Below the pieces are notes generated by a model. That model had not been told where the DNA came from. It saw only the letters and a list, made by a program, of their open reading frames with translations, and did not search any database. A stretch of 64,000 nucleotides of DNA from Streptomyces scabiei 87.22. Its GTDB lineage: Bacteria; Actinomycetota; Actinomycetes; Streptomycetales; Streptomycetaceae. The stretch is from NCBI RefSeq assembly GCF_000091305.1, contig NC_013929.1, positions 6,200,001 to 6,264,000 of the forward strand, written 5' to 3'. A program made the translations under genes and the position numbers. Positions 16,607 to 25,841 of the stretch are shown here, piece by piece (the first letter of the stretch is position 1; each line of letters opens with the position of its first letter).

Positions 16607-17296
16607 GTGATCCGATTCGACAACGTGTCCAAGGTCTACCCCAAGCAGACCCGCCCCGCACTCAGGGATGTGTCCCTGGAGGTCGAGAAGGGCGAGTTCG
16701 TGTTCCTCGTGGGCTCGTCCGGCTCCGGCAAGTCCACCTTCCTGCGACTGATCCTCCGGGAGGAGCGGTGCAGCCAGGGGCAGGTGCACGTCCTGGGCAA
16801 GGATCTCGCGCGCCTGTCCAACTGGAAGGTGCCGCAGATGCGCCGCCAGCTCGGGACCGTGTTCCAGGACTTCCGGCTGCTGCCGAACAAGACCGTCGGT
16901 GAGAACGTCGCCTTCGCGCAGGAGGTCATCGGCAAGTCGCGCGGCGAGATCCGCAAGTCCGTGCCGCAGGTGCTGGAACTGGTCGGCCTCGGCGGCAAGG
17001 AGGAGCGCAGGCCTGGCGAGCTGTCCGGTGGTGAGCAGCAGCGCGTGGCCATCGCGCGGGCCTTCGTGAACCGGCCCAAGCTCCTCATCGCGGACGAGCC
17101 CACCGGCAATCTCGACCCGCAGACCTCCGTCGGCATCATGAAGCTGCTCGACCGGATCAACCGGACGGGCACCACCGTGGTGATGGCGACCCACGACCAG
17201 AACATCGTGGACCAGATGCGCAAGCGCGTCATCGAGCTGGAGAAGGGCCGCCTCGTCCGCGACCAGGCACGCGGCGTCTACGGCTACCAGCACTGA
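16607..17296 (+). CDS. ftsE: Cell-division ABC ATPase FtsE
   Basis: The 229-residue ATPase of the FtsEX complex, which couples ATP hydrolysis at the septal membrane to peptidoglycan hydrolase activation. It shows Walker [11 protein letters not shown]-loop [13 protein letters not shown], signature [14 protein letters not shown], Walker [13 protein letters not shown] and the switch His in ATHDQ. The start is GTG at 16607 ([12 protein letters not shown]); the open frame extends far upstream but the extension is not ABC-like. The cognate ftsX begins 36 bases downstream. Confidence 0.96.
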   Translation: MIRFDNVSKVYPKQTRPALRDVSLEVEKGEFVFLVGSSGSGKSTFLRLILREERCSQGQVHVLGKDLARLSNWKVPQMRRQLGTVFQDFRLLPNKTVGENVAFAQEVIGKSRGEIRKSVPQVLELVGLGGKEERRPGELSGGEQQRVAIARAFVNRPKLLIADEPTGNLDPQTSVGIMKLLDRINRTGTTVVMATHDQNIVDQMRKRVIELEKGRLVRDQARGVYGYQH

Positions 17297-17332
17297 CCGC
17301 CCCCGTCCACGGAAAGGCTTAGCGACAACGCC

Positions 17333-18250
17333 ATGCGCGCCCAGTTCGTCCTGTCGGAGATCGGTGTCGGTCTCCGCCGCAACCTCACGATGACCTTCGC
17401 GGTCATCGTCTCCGTCGCCCTGTCCCTCGCCCTGTTCGGCGGATCGCTGTTGATGAGCGACCAGGTCGGCCAGATGAAGGGCTACTGGTACGACAAGGTC
17501 AACGTCTCCGTCTTCCTCTGCAACAAGAGCGACGCGGCGTCCGACCCCAACTGCGCCAAGGGCGCCGTCACGACCGAGCAGAAGAAGCAGATCAAGTCGG
17601 ATCTCGACAAGATGGGGGTCGTCGAGAACGTCGAGCACGAGTCGCAGGACGAGGCGTACAAGCACTACAAGGAGCAGTTCGGCGACTCCCCGCTGGCCAG
17701 CAGCCTCACCCCGGACCAGATGCAGGAGTCGTACCGGATCAAGCTGAAGGACCCGGAGAAGTACCAGGTCATCGCGAGCGCCTTCAACGGCCGTGACGGT
17801 GTGCAGTCGGTGCAGGACCAGAAGGGCATCCTCGACAACCTCTTCCGGCTGCTCGGCTATCTCAACTGGGCTGCGCGCGGTGTCATGGCGGTCATGCTGA
17901 TCGTGGCGCTGCTGCTGATCGTCAACACGGTGCGCGTCTCGGCCTTCAGCCGCCGGCGTGAGACGGGGATCATGCGGCTGGTCGGCGCCTCCGGCTTCTA
18001 CATCCAGGCGCCGTTCATCATGGAGGCCGCCGTCGCGGGGATCATCGGCGGCACGATCGCGTGCGCCTTCCTGATCCTCGGGCAGTACTTCGTCATCGAC
18101 AACGGGGTGTCACTGTCCCAGAACCTGCCGTTGATCAATTTCGTCGGCTGGGACGCCGTGCTGACCAAGCTGCCGCTCATCCTCGCGGCGAGCTTCCTGA
18201 TGCCCGCGTTGGCCGCCTTCTTCGCGTTGCGCAAGTACCTGAAGGTGTGA
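17333..18250 (+). CDS. ftsX: Cell-division membrane protein FtsX
   Basis: A 305-residue membrane partner of FtsE. A first helix near 22-42 is followed by a large external domain (about 45-180), then three more helices (MAVMLIVALLLIVNTVRV, EAAVAGIIGGTIACAFLIL, PLILAASFLMPALAAFFAL). This is the four-helix FtsX/MacB layout. The external domain has two Cys (FLCNKS and PNCAKG), plausibly a disulfide. Start ATG 17333. Confidence 0.96.
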   Translation: MRAQFVLSEIGVGLRRNLTMTFAVIVSVALSLALFGGSLLMSDQVGQMKGYWYDKVNVSVFLCNKSDAASDPNCAKGAVTTEQKKQIKSDLDKMGVVENVEHESQDEAYKHYKEQFGDSPLASSLTPDQMQESYRIKLKDPEKYQVIASAFNGRDGVQSVQDQKGILDNLFRLLGYLNWAARGVMAVMLIVALLLIVNTVRVSAFSRRRETGIMRLVGASGFYIQAPFIMEAAVAGIIGGTIACAFLILGQYFVIDNGVSLSQNLPLINFVGWDAVLTKLPLILAASFLMPALAAFFALRKYLKV

Positions 18251-18317
18251 CGCATGCCCCTGGGGCCGTACCGGCAAGGACCGGTACGGCCCTTCGCGTT
18301 GTCCTAGACTCGCCGAC

Positions 18318-19571
18318 ATGCCAGGCCGCGACGTGTTCTCCCGCCCGTCACCCGCCACCACCCTCCTGGGTGCGCTGCGCGCGGCCTCTGCGCACTCGAC
18401 CGGCCGGATCGGCCGCGGGGCCGCCCTGACCCTGGTCTTCGCGAGCGTGCTCGCCACGGGCGCCGCGACCGGCCTCTTCGACGCCCCGCCCGGCGGGACG
18501 GCCGCCGTCGTGAAACCCTCCCGCTCCGCCCCGGCCGGCCGGGAGCAGGACGTCGCCGCCGCCGCCGCGGCGGCCATGGCCGAGGGCGAGTCCCCGGTGG
18601 AGGCCGCCGAGCGGGCCGTCAGCCGCAGCGGCGACCGGTGGGGCGCGGTCTACTCCGAGGGCGAGTACGAGCAGTTCGAGGAGGCCCTCGACGGCGAGTA
18701 CACCGGCGTCGGCCTCTGGGCCCGGCTGCGGCGCGACGGCCATGTCGAGGTCGCCCGGGTGCAGGACGGCTCCCCCGCTGCCGACGCCGGGATCCGCGCG
18801 GGCGACCGGCTCGTCGGCGTCGACGGGGAGAAGGTCGACGGACGCCCGGTCACCGAGGTCGTCTCCTTACTGCGCGGCGACGCGATCGACGGGGGGACCG
18901 GGAACACCGGCACCCCCGAGAGCGCGGCCGCCGGTACCGAGGTGTCGCTGGAGCTGCGGCGCGGCGCCCGGACCCTCCACGAGACCCTGCGCCGGGCAAG
19001 GCTGTCCACCGAGGACGTGACCGTGAGCCGCACCGCCGGCGGGGTCGGTGTCATCACGGTCGACGCCTTCACCAAGGGCTCGGGGGACGTCGTCCGCAGG
19101 GCCGTCGAGCGGTCCGCCGGCACGACGGGCTTCGTCCTCGACCTCCGTGGCAACTCCGGCGGTCTGGTCTCCGAGGCGGTCACCGCCGCCTCCGCCTTCC
19201 TCGACGGCGGCCTCGTCGCCACCTACGACGTCAACGGCGAGCAGCGGGCCCTGCACGCCGAACCCGGCGGCGACACCGCCAGGGCGCTGGTCGTGCTGGT
19301 CGACGGCGGCACGATGAGCGCGGCCGAGCTGCTCACCGGCGCGCTGCAGGACCGGGGCCGCGCGGTGGTCGTCGGCTCCCGCACCTTCGGCAAGGGCTCC
19401 GTGCAGATGCCGAGCCGCCTGCCCGACGGATCCGTCGCCGAACTGACCGTCGGCCACTACCGCACCCCCTCCGGCCGGGGCGTCGACGGCCGCGGCATCA
19501 CCCCCGACCTCGAAGCGGACGAGGACGCCCTCCAGCGGGCCGAGACGGTGCTGAGCGGCCTCGGGCAGTGA
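18318..19571 (+). CDS. S41 C-terminal processing protease with PDZ domain
   Basis: A 417-residue CtpA-like serine protease. It has an N-terminal membrane helix (about 34-55), a PDZ domain (about 130-215; YTGVGLWARL, AGIRAGDRLVGVDG) and an S41 catalytic domain. The Ser is in the GGTMSAAELLTG segment and the Lys in RTFGKGSVQMP, giving a Ser-Lys dyad facing the cell exterior. It lies between ftsX and smpB, as in other Streptomyces. Its substrate is unknown; a role in envelope protein turnover linked to division is an inference from position. Confidence 0.9.
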   Translation: MPGRDVFSRPSPATTLLGALRAASAHSTGRIGRGAALTLVFASVLATGAATGLFDAPPGGTAAVVKPSRSAPAGREQDVAAAAAAAMAEGESPVEAAERAVSRSGDRWGAVYSEGEYEQFEEALDGEYTGVGLWARLRRDGHVEVARVQDGSPAADAGIRAGDRLVGVDGEKVDGRPVTEVVSLLRGDAIDGGTGNTGTPESAAAGTEVSLELRRGARTLHETLRRARLSTEDVTVSRTAGGVGVITVDAFTKGSGDVVRRAVERSAGTTGFVLDLRGNSGGLVSEAVTAASAFLDGGLVATYDVNGEQRALHAEPGGDTARALVVLVDGGTMSAAELLTGALQDRGRAVVVGSRTFGKGSVQMPSRLPDGSVAELTVGHYRTPSGRGVDGRGITPDLEADEDALQRAETVLSGLGQ

Positions 19572-19631
19572 GCCGCCCTCGTTAATCGGCTTCCCGCGGA
19601 CCCCCTTCGTAGTGCGAAAATGGGCGGCACT

Positions 19632-20186
19632 ATGAGCAAGGGAATGTACGTACCGAAGGAGTCCCAGCCCAAGCAGGGCGGGGCGGCCACCAAGGGCCGG
19701 GACGGCGAGAAGGGCGGCAAGAAGAAGATCGTCGCCCAGAACAAGAAGGCCCGGCACGACTACGCGATCATCGACACCTACGAGGCCGGGCTCGTCCTCA
19801 TGGGGACCGAGGTCAAGTCGCTGCGCGAGGGACGGACCTCGCTGGCCGACGGCTTCGTCCAGATCGACCGGGGGGAGGCATGGCTGCACAACGCCCACAT
19901 CCCCGAGTACCACCAGGGCAGCTGGACCAACCACTCCGCGCGCCGCAAGCGGAAGCTGCTGCTGCACCGCGAGGAGATCGACAAGCTGGAGTCCAAGGCA
20001 CAGGAGACGGGTCACACGATCGTGCCCCTGGCCCTGTACTTCAAGGACGGCCGGGCGAAGGCCGAGATCGCTCTCGCACGCGGCAAGAAGGAGTACGACA
20101 AGCGGCAGACGCTGCGCGAGCAGCAGGACCGGCGGGAGTCGGACCGGGCGATCGCGGCGGCCAAGCGGAAGCAGCGCGAGGCGTAG
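19632..20186 (+). CDS. smpB: tmRNA-binding protein SmpB
   Basis: The protein binds tmRNA and guides it into the A site of stalled ribosomes for trans-translation. Its 184 residues carry the SmpB beta-barrel signature ([46 protein letters not shown]) and a basic C-terminal tail ([17 protein letters not shown]) that enters the mRNA channel. The N-terminus has a Lys/Gly-rich extension of about 35 residues, common in Streptomyces. Start set at ATG 19632, which has GGGCGG upstream; an in-frame ATG at 19620 lacks a ribosome site. The ssrA gene follows directly. Confidence 0.95.
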   Translation: MSKGMYVPKESQPKQGGAATKGRDGEKGGKKKIVAQNKKARHDYAIIDTYEAGLVLMGTEVKSLREGRTSLADGFVQIDRGEAWLHNAHIPEYHQGSWTNHSARRKRKLLLHREEIDKLESKAQETGHTIVPLALYFKDGRAKAEIALARGKKEYDKRQTLREQQDRRESDRAIAAAKRKQREA

Positions 20187-20306
20187 CCACCACGCGGTGG
20201 TGTCACGGGGAATACGGTGGCACGCGCTCGCGTTGGTCACGTACGATGGCATCCGCACCTCACAGCGGGTGCACACCCTCCCCGGAGGGGCTTGAAAAAA
20301 CAACAT

Positions 20307-20705
20307 GGGGATGATCGGTTTCGACAGCGGATGTCGAGGCAGGGGAAGCGTGTCGAGGAAGCGGCCACGATCTCGTTAACCACAGGCCGAAAAAAATAAT
20401 CGCCAATTCCAAGAGCGATTCTCCGCAGCAGCAGTTCTCCCTCGCCGCCTGATCTCAGGTAGCGACGAGACTGCTCCTGCACTAAGGAGTGTCAGCCCGG
20501 GGCTGTTCCCGACCCGGATCCTGGCATCAGCTAGGGGACTAAACCTTGATCCCGGTCACGGGGTGAAGAGGGAAATCTAACAGTGACTGGGCCCGTCGGC
20601 GACTTGTTCGCGTGATCGCCGGGGCCGAGAAAATCACAGCGAACTGCACACGGAGAAGCCCTGGTTCCACACCGTTGGACGCGGGTTCGATTCCCGCCAT
20701 CTCCA
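20307..20705 (+). ncRNA. ssrA: tmRNA (10Sa RNA)
   Basis: The 5' end GGGGATG pairs with CATCTCC at 20,698-20,704 to form the tRNA-like acceptor stem. The T arm GCGGGTTCGATTCCCGC precedes it. The tag frame begins at the resume codon GCC (20,402) and encodes ANSKSDSPQQQFSLAA, then TGA at 20,450-20,452. This ends in the LAA degron typical of tmRNA tags. CCA is not encoded (ACAA follows the stem) and must be added. The position after smpB matches other Streptomyces. Confidence 0.95.
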
Positions 20706-20720
20706 CAATTCCCATGTGGG

Positions 20721-20756
20721 CGAAGCCCCCGCTGCCGAACGGCAGCGGGGGCTTCG
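20721..20756 (+). terminator. Terminator after tmRNA
   Basis: A perfect 16-bp stem (CGAAGCCCCCGCTGCC paired with GGCAGCGGGGGCTTCG) and a 4-base loop, 16 bases past the tmRNA 3' end. It also lies just downstream of the convergent LacI gene and may serve both. Confidence 0.9.
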
Positions 20757-20783
20757 TCATGTCTCAGCGCGTCCGGCGTCCGG

Positions 20784-21797
20784 TCATCCCGCCACCCGGC
20801 GCGCCGTGCTCGCCCGCACCGTCAGCCGGGGCGGGAGCAGGGTGGCCTCGGGGACGGGGGTGCCGGAGAGCTTCCTCATCAGCAGGGCCACCGCCTGTTC
20901 GCCCACCTCCGCCGCCGGGATGGCGATCGAGGTGACGGGCACGGGGAGGGCCGCGGCGACGTCGTCCGGGCACAGGGCCGTGATCGAGAGGTCGGCGGGG
21001 ACCCGCAGGCCCAGCTGCTCGAACGCGTCGACGAGGGGCTCCAGGACCGCCTCGTTGTGGATCAGCACACCCGTGAGCGCCGGCTGCTCGCGCAGGAGGC
21101 GTTCCGCGACCGCGCGGGCCGCCGCCGGGGTGGCCTCGCACGGGTGGACCGTGGAGGACATGCCGTTGCGGGTCGCGGCCGAGGTGAACCCCTGGACGAC
21201 CCGCTGGGCGAACGAGGTCCGGCGGACGTAGACCTCGGGCGGGGAGCCGATGAGGGCCACCACGCGGTGCCCCAGCCCGGCCAGGTGCTCCACGCACAGC
21301 TCGCCCGCCGTCCTGAAGTCCAGGTCGATGCAGGTCAGGCCGGAGCCGTCGGAGGGGAGCCCGATCAGCACCGAAGGCCGGTCCAGGGAGCGCAGCAACG
21401 GCAGCCGGGGATCGTGGAGTTGGACGTCCATCACGATCAGCGCGTCCACCAGGGCCGAGTCCGCGACCCGGCGCAGCCCCTCCTCGCCCTCCTCCTGCGT
21501 CAGCAGCAGGACGTCGTGGTCGTGCGCGCGGGCCGTGGTGACCGCCGCGACCGCGAACCGCATGACCACGGGCACATGGATCCCGGCCCGTAACGGCATC
21601 ACCATCGCCAGCACGTTCGACCTGCTGCTGGCCAGGGCGCGGGCGCCCGCGTGCGGACGGTAGCCCAGCTCATGGATGGACGCCTCGACCCGGGCCCGGG
21701 TCTCCGCCGAGATCGGCCGTTTGCCGCTCAGGGCGTACGAGACGGTGCTGGGGGAGACGCCCGCGTGCCGGGCCACGTCCGTGATCTTCACCGTCAC
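20784..21797 (-). CDS. LacI-family transcriptional repressor
   Basis: A 337-residue regulator. The N-terminal helix-turn-helix and hinge helix are clear (VKITDVARHAGVSPSTVSYA, then RALASSRSNVLAMV). A periplasmic-binding-protein-like sugar-sensing domain follows. The start is taken as GTG at 21797, which overlaps the stop of the upstream xylosidase gene by 4 bases; a GTG two codons later (21791) is better spaced from GAGGAAG and is an alternative. Co-transcription with a GH31 glycosidase suggests it responds to an alpha-xyloside or related sugar and represses this operon through the palindromes near 24,404-24,443 (inference). Confidence 0.9.
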   Translation of the reverse strand: MTVKITDVARHAGVSPSTVSYALSGKRPISAETRARVEASIHELGYRPHAGARALASSRSNVLAMVMPLRAGIHVPVVMRFAVAAVTTARAHDHDVLLLTQEEGEEGLRRVADSALVDALIVMDVQLHDPRLPLLRSLDRPSVLIGLPSDGSGLTCIDLDFRTAGELCVEHLAGLGHRVVALIGSPPEVYVRRTSFAQRVVQGFTSAATRNGMSSTVHPCEATPAAARAVAERLLREQPALTGVLIHNEAVLEPLVDAFEQLGLRVPADLSITALCPDDVAAALPVPVTSIAIPAAEVGEQAVALLMRKLSGTPVPEATLLPPRLTVRASTARRVAG

Positions 21798-24076
21798 GGC
21801 TTCCTCGTTCCCGCGGGGGCCGACTCCTCGTCCAGGTCCATCGTCACAAAGCCCGTGCCCGCCTCCGCCCGGACCTCCCGGCCCCCGGCCGCGAGCCCCC
21901 ACGGCGCCCTGGGGTTCCCGCACGACGCCCGCAGCACCCGGCCCTCCCGGACGACGGTGAAGGTCACGTCGCCCACCGGCACGGTGACCCGGGCCCCGTG
22001 GGCGAGGCCGTACGCACGCAGCGTGACCCCGTCGGCGTAGTCGTAGTCCGGGCGGTCGGTCACCGCGCCGACCGGGACGACCGCGCCGGGCCGGACCAGC
22101 AGCGGCACGCTGGTGAAGTCGTGCCGTTCGCGGACCCACCGGGGGCCGGTGACCGTCCCGCCGTCCGCGAAGCGGGTCCAGGTGCCCTCGGGCACGTAGT
22201 ACGTGACGTCGCCCTCGTCGCTGAAGACGGGGGCCACGAGGAGGTCGGGGCCGAGCATGTACTGGCGTTCCAGATGCGCGCAGCCCGGGTCGTCCGGGAA
22301 CTCCAGCACCATCGCGCGCATCATGGGGACGCCCTCGGTGTGGGCGGTGCGCGCGGCCTGGTGGAGATAGGGCATCAGGCCGAGTTTCAGCCGGGTGAAC
22401 GCGCGCAGGACGTCCACCGACTCGTCGTCGAAGAGCCAGGGCACCCGGTACGACGACGACCCGTGCAGACGGCTGTGGGAGGACAGCAGACCGAAGGCGA
22501 TCCACCGCTTGAACAGCGCGGGGGTCGGGGTGCCCTCGAAGCCGCCGATGTCATGGCTCCAGTACCCGAAGCCCGACAGCCCCAGCGACAGCCCGCCGCG
22601 CAGCGACTCGGCCATCGCCTCGTACGTCGACTCGCAGTCGCCGCCCCAGTGGACGGGGAAGCTCTGGCTGCCGGCCGTCGCGGACCGGGCGAAGAGCACC
22701 GCCTCACCCTCGCCCCGGTGCTTGCGCAGCACGTCGAAGACCGTGCGGTTGTAGAGGTACGTGTAGTAGTTGTGCATCCGCTCCGGGTCGGTGCCGTCGG
22801 ACCACGCCACGTCCAGGGGCACCCGCTCGCCGAAGTCGGTTTTGAAGCAGTCCACGCCCTGGGCGAGCAGCGCCTCCAGCTTCGAGGCGTACCACGCGCG
22901 GGCCGCCGGGCTGGTGAAGTCGACCAGCGCCATCCCGGGCTGCCAGAGGTCCCACTGCCAGACGTCGCCGTCCGGGCGGCACAGAAGGTGGCCGAGGTCC
23001 CTGCCCTCGGCGAACAGTGGGGAGCGCTGGGCGATGTAGGGGTTGATCCAGACGCTGATCCGCAGACCCCGGCGCTTGAGGCGCGCCAGCATGCCCTCCG
23101 GATCGGGGAAGACCCGGGGGTCCCACGTGAAGTCGCACCACTGGAACTCGCGCATCCAGAAACAGTCGAAGTGGAAGACGGACAGCGGCAGCCGGCGCTC
23201 CCGCATGCCGTCGATGAACGAGGTCACCGTCTCCTCGTCGTAGGAGGTGGTGAAGGAGGTCGACAGCCACAGGCCGAACGACCAGGCGGGCGGCAGGGCC
23301 GGGCGGCCGGTGAGGGCCGTGTACTTGCGGAGGATCTCCTTCGGGGTCGGGCCGTAGATGACGTAGTACGTCAGCTGCTGGGTCTCCGCGCTGAACTGCA
23401 CCCTCGATACGACCTCCGAGGCGACCTCGAAGGAGACCCGGCCGGGGTGGTCGACGAAGACGCCGTAGCCCGCGTCGGTCAGGTAGAACGGCACGTTCTT
23501 GTACGCCTGTTCGGTGGCCGTGCCGCCGTCGGCGTTCCAGACGTCCACGGTCTGGCCGTTCTTGACGAGCGGGCCGAAGCGTTCACCCAGGCCGTACACC
23601 GAGGTGCCGACGCCCAGGTTGAGCTGTTCGCGCAGGTGGTGGGCGCCGGACGCCTCGCGCATGATGCCCATCGACCGGGGGCCGCTGGTGGTGAGGGTGC
23701 GGCCGTGGGCGAGGAAGTCGACGCGCCAGGGGCCGGTGCGGGAGACACGGACCGACAGTTCCCCGGCGGTGAGGGTGGCGTGCTCGTCGTCGTAGGAGGT
23801 GTGCGGGGTGAACTCCTCGGTGGTCAGCTCGAAACGGGGCCCGCGGGGCCGTTCGCCCTCGAAGTGGGTGAAGGTGACGCCGATGACGTCGGGCATCGGG
23901 GCGTGCGCGTCGATCGTCACGACCGGTCCCTTCAGCAGGTCGCCGCGGTGGCGGACGGGCCGGGTGGGGGCGTGCACCCGCAGGGTGCCGTCCGTGACGG
24001 TGACGTCGAGGACCTCGACCGGATGGGCCGCGGTGACGCCCTCGCGGAGCAGCCAGTAGCCGTCGGTGAACTTCAT
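21794..24076 (-). CDS. GH31 alpha-xylosidase, YicI-like
   Basis: A 760-residue cytoplasmic glycoside hydrolase of family 31, close to the usual YicI length. The nucleophile Asp is in CFKTDFGERVP and the acid/base Asp in HWGGDCEST. The YicI-type segment FHFDCFWMREFQWCDFTWD and the N-terminal GLGERFGPLVKNGQ loop are present. No signal peptide is seen, so it acts on imported alpha-xylosyl oligosaccharides. The gene overlaps the LacI regulator by 4 bases. No transporter is adjacent. Its start ATG (24076) has a GGGGT-rich leader of about 330 bases before the operator-like sites. Confidence 0.93.
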   Translation of the reverse strand: MKFTDGYWLLREGVTAAHPVEVLDVTVTDGTLRVHAPTRPVRHRGDLLKGPVVTIDAHAPMPDVIGVTFTHFEGERPRGPRFELTTEEFTPHTSYDDEHATLTAGELSVRVSRTGPWRVDFLAHGRTLTTSGPRSMGIMREASGAHHLREQLNLGVGTSVYGLGERFGPLVKNGQTVDVWNADGGTATEQAYKNVPFYLTDAGYGVFVDHPGRVSFEVASEVVSRVQFSAETQQLTYYVIYGPTPKEILRKYTALTGRPALPPAWSFGLWLSTSFTTSYDEETVTSFIDGMRERRLPLSVFHFDCFWMREFQWCDFTWDPRVFPDPEGMLARLKRRGLRISVWINPYIAQRSPLFAEGRDLGHLLCRPDGDVWQWDLWQPGMALVDFTSPAARAWYASKLEALLAQGVDCFKTDFGERVPLDVAWSDGTDPERMHNYYTYLYNRTVFDVLRKHRGEGEAVLFARSATAGSQSFPVHWGGDCESTYEAMAESLRGGLSLGLSGFGYWSHDIGGFEGTPTPALFKRWIAFGLLSSHSRLHGSSSYRVPWLFDDESVDVLRAFTRLKLGLMPYLHQAARTAHTEGVPMMRAMVLEFPDDPGCAHLERQYMLGPDLLVAPVFSDEGDVTYYVPEGTWTRFADGGTVTGPRWVRERHDFTSVPLLVRPGAVVPVGAVTDRPDYDYADGVTLRAYGLAHGARVTVPVGDVTFTVVREGRVLRASCGNPRAPWGLAAGGREVRAEAGTGFVTMDLDEESAPAGTRKP

Positions 24077-24403
24077 GGGGGTGGGGGTCCTTTCCGGGGC
24101 CTCGGGCCTGCTTCACGGCTTCCACCGCGATGCCGCGGGTGGGCGTGCGCTGCTTCCGGCCGGCCGCCGCGCAGGCAGCCGGGCTGCGGATGCCGTCGGC
24201 TCCTACGGCGCGAGCGCTGCCTCGACGGCCTCGCGGGGGAGCCGCCCGAGGACCGAGGAGTCTCGCGCCCGTCCGCCGTCCACACCGCCGCGGGCGGCCC
24301 GGGGCAGGGCTCCGCCCGGAGCCGCCGCAGCCTCCGCCGTACGCCTTCGTGCCGTCAACATCCTGCGCCTCCGGGGGAGTCGGACGGATCGTCGAAAGGG
24401 GCA
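24077..24403. other. Gene-free leader upstream of the GH31 gene, possible relic
   Basis: About 330 bases separate the xylosidase start from the operator-like palindromes. On the minus strand, a reading from an ATG near 24,362 runs for about 50 codons (MLTARRRTAEAAA then ending LPREAVEAALAP) and stops at about 24,203. I recognise no family. It could be a decayed gene or simply a long leader; a missing transporter gene is one guess. Confidence 0.3.
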
Positions 24404-24443
24404 GTCGAATCGCTTCGACGAATGACGTCGAAGCGCTTCGACG
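24404..24443. promoter_or_regulatory. Two LacI-type operator palindromes
   Basis: The 18-base sequence CGTCGAAGCGCTTCGACG at 24,426-24,443 is a perfect palindrome with a central CG-containing GCGC core, the classical form of LacI-family operators. A second, imperfect copy GTCGAATCGCTTCGAC lies immediately upstream at 24,404-24,419. They are the likely binding sites of the LacI regulator encoded with the xylosidase. They also lie about 310 bases upstream of the divergent matA gene. Confidence 0.7.
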
Positions 24444-24570
24444 GACGGTAGAGGCGTGACGGTGACGCGTCAATGGGGCGGGTCGACGGGGAGCGGTCGG
24501 GCCGTGTGCGGGGCGGCGGAATTATGAGGGTCAGACCTTGCGGACGGGGGGATTTCGCCCACAGATGCAC

Positions 24571-24582
24571 TCATCATGATGA
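24571..24582. promoter_or_regulatory. 12-base perfect palindrome upstream of matA
   Basis: TCATCATGATGA is a perfect dyad about 170 bases before the matA start, in an AT-richer stretch that probably holds the matAB promoter. Regulator unknown. Confidence 0.35.
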
Positions 24583-24752
24583 CCTTCGCCTGACGGCACA
24601 CACATACACATCTTTCCCGCCCATACATTCGTTGGCCAGGGTGCGTGTGATGGGTGGGGCGCCCCGGAGCGGGTGGGGGCCCGGTCCGGTACAGGAAGTG
24701 CGACAGCCCGGCATCGAACACGCGCCCGGAACGATCCCGTGGGGGGAAGTGC

Positions 24753-25841
24753 GTGCACGTCGACAACTGGCCCAACGGCATTCAGCCGAAGCGGACCGAG
24801 GGCGAAACCGAAGGCCCCGGTCCCGGCCGTGGAGGTAATGGCTCCGGCGAGGTGGTCTGGCCCGAGGCCGCCGACAGAACGGGCGCCGTGTCCCGGACGG
24901 AACGGGACCACGGAGGCGGAGTCTCCGGACGGACGGGGACCTCCGGGTCCGCCGGCCTCGGAGTGCTCCGGCAGCCGGCCGCCCCCGGGGCCGTGCCGGG
25001 TGTCGACCCGGCCCCCTGGGAGCAGCCCGGCCGGCCGGGCCGCAATCACGATCCGCACGAGGTGACCGTGCAACTCGACGGCGTGGGGCGCGAAGTGGAC
25101 GAGGGCCAGGGCAGGCACGCCGGCCGGGCCGCGGACGCGGCGGGCGCCGGCCAGGACTCCGACGGCCCCGTCTTCGTGGACGAGTCGGGCCGCCGCAGGA
25201 ACCTCTACCGGCGGCTGGGCATCGCCGTCGGCACCGCGTGCGCGGCGTACGCCGTGGTCATCGTCGGCACCCTGGTGTCGGGCAACTCGGACGCGCCCTG
25301 GCTGCCGGTGCCGATGCAGAAGGACGACAAGCCGGCGGGCAAGGTGGACACACCCCCGCTGCCGGCCGAGTCGGACGACCGGTCCGACGAGGCCGAGGGC
25401 TTCGTACCGGACGCGGGTCCGGGCGGCGGCCGTACGGGAGCGACGTCCTCGCCCGGCGCCAAGTCCCCGGCCGGTGCGTCCGGCAAGGCCAAGCAGCCGG
25501 CGACGTCCGGCAGTGCCGAGCCGTCGGCCGGGCCCAGCCCCAAGGCGACACCGAAGCCCCAGCCGAAGCCGAGCGGCGGCGCCAAGGACCCCGAGCCGTC
25601 CGCCCCCGCGCCCGAGCCGCCGAAGGTCGACCCCAGCCCCGCGGAGCCGCCCCCGGCCTCGCCCACGCCCTCCGAGACCGGCACGCCCGACCCGGGCCCG
25701 GGCTCCGGCACGGACACCGTCGCCGACGGTCCGGCGTCCCCGGCGCCCGTCGAGCCCGCCCCGTCGGCACCGCAGGACTCGCAGAGCCCGCAGGAGCCGG
25801 CGAGTCCGCAGGACCCGCAGAACCCGGAGAGCCCCGCCTGA
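24753..25841 (+). CDS. matA: MatA-like single-pass membrane protein with Pro-rich external region
   Basis: A 362-residue protein with a cytoplasmic low-complexity N-terminus, one membrane helix (LGIAVGTACAAYAVVIVGTLV, about 155-175) and a long extracellular region rich in Pro, Ser, Lys and Glu. It is the first gene of an operon: its stop shares a base with the start of the polysaccharide synthase gene. The gene pair matches the matA-matB locus of Streptomyces, known to be required for an extracellular beta-1,6-GlcNAc-type polymer that makes mycelia stick together. MatA may be an accessory of synthesis. Start is GTG 24753 with GGGGGGAAG upstream. Confidence 0.7.
   Translation: MHVDNWPNGIQPKRTEGETEGPGPGRGGNGSGEVVWPEAADRTGAVSRTERDHGGGVSGRTGTSGSAGLGVLRQPAAPGAVPGVDPAPWEQPGRPGRNHDPHEVTVQLDGVGREVDEGQGRHAGRAADAAGAGQDSDGPVFVDESGRRRNLYRRLGIAVGTACAAYAVVIVGTLVSGNSDAPWLPVPMQKDDKPAGKVDTPPLPAESDDRSDEAEGFVPDAGPGGGRTGATSSPGAKSPAGASGKAKQPATSGSAEPSAGPSPKATPKPQPKPSGGAKDPEPSAPAPEPPKVDPSPAEPPPASPTPSETGTPDPGPGSGTDTVADGPASPAPVEPAPSAPQDSQSPQEPASPQDPQNPESPA

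Noticed and set aside
21998-24451. Long plus-strand open frame antisense to the GH31 gene
   Set aside because: It is a GC-bias mirror of a clear GH31 gene and has no recognisable domain.
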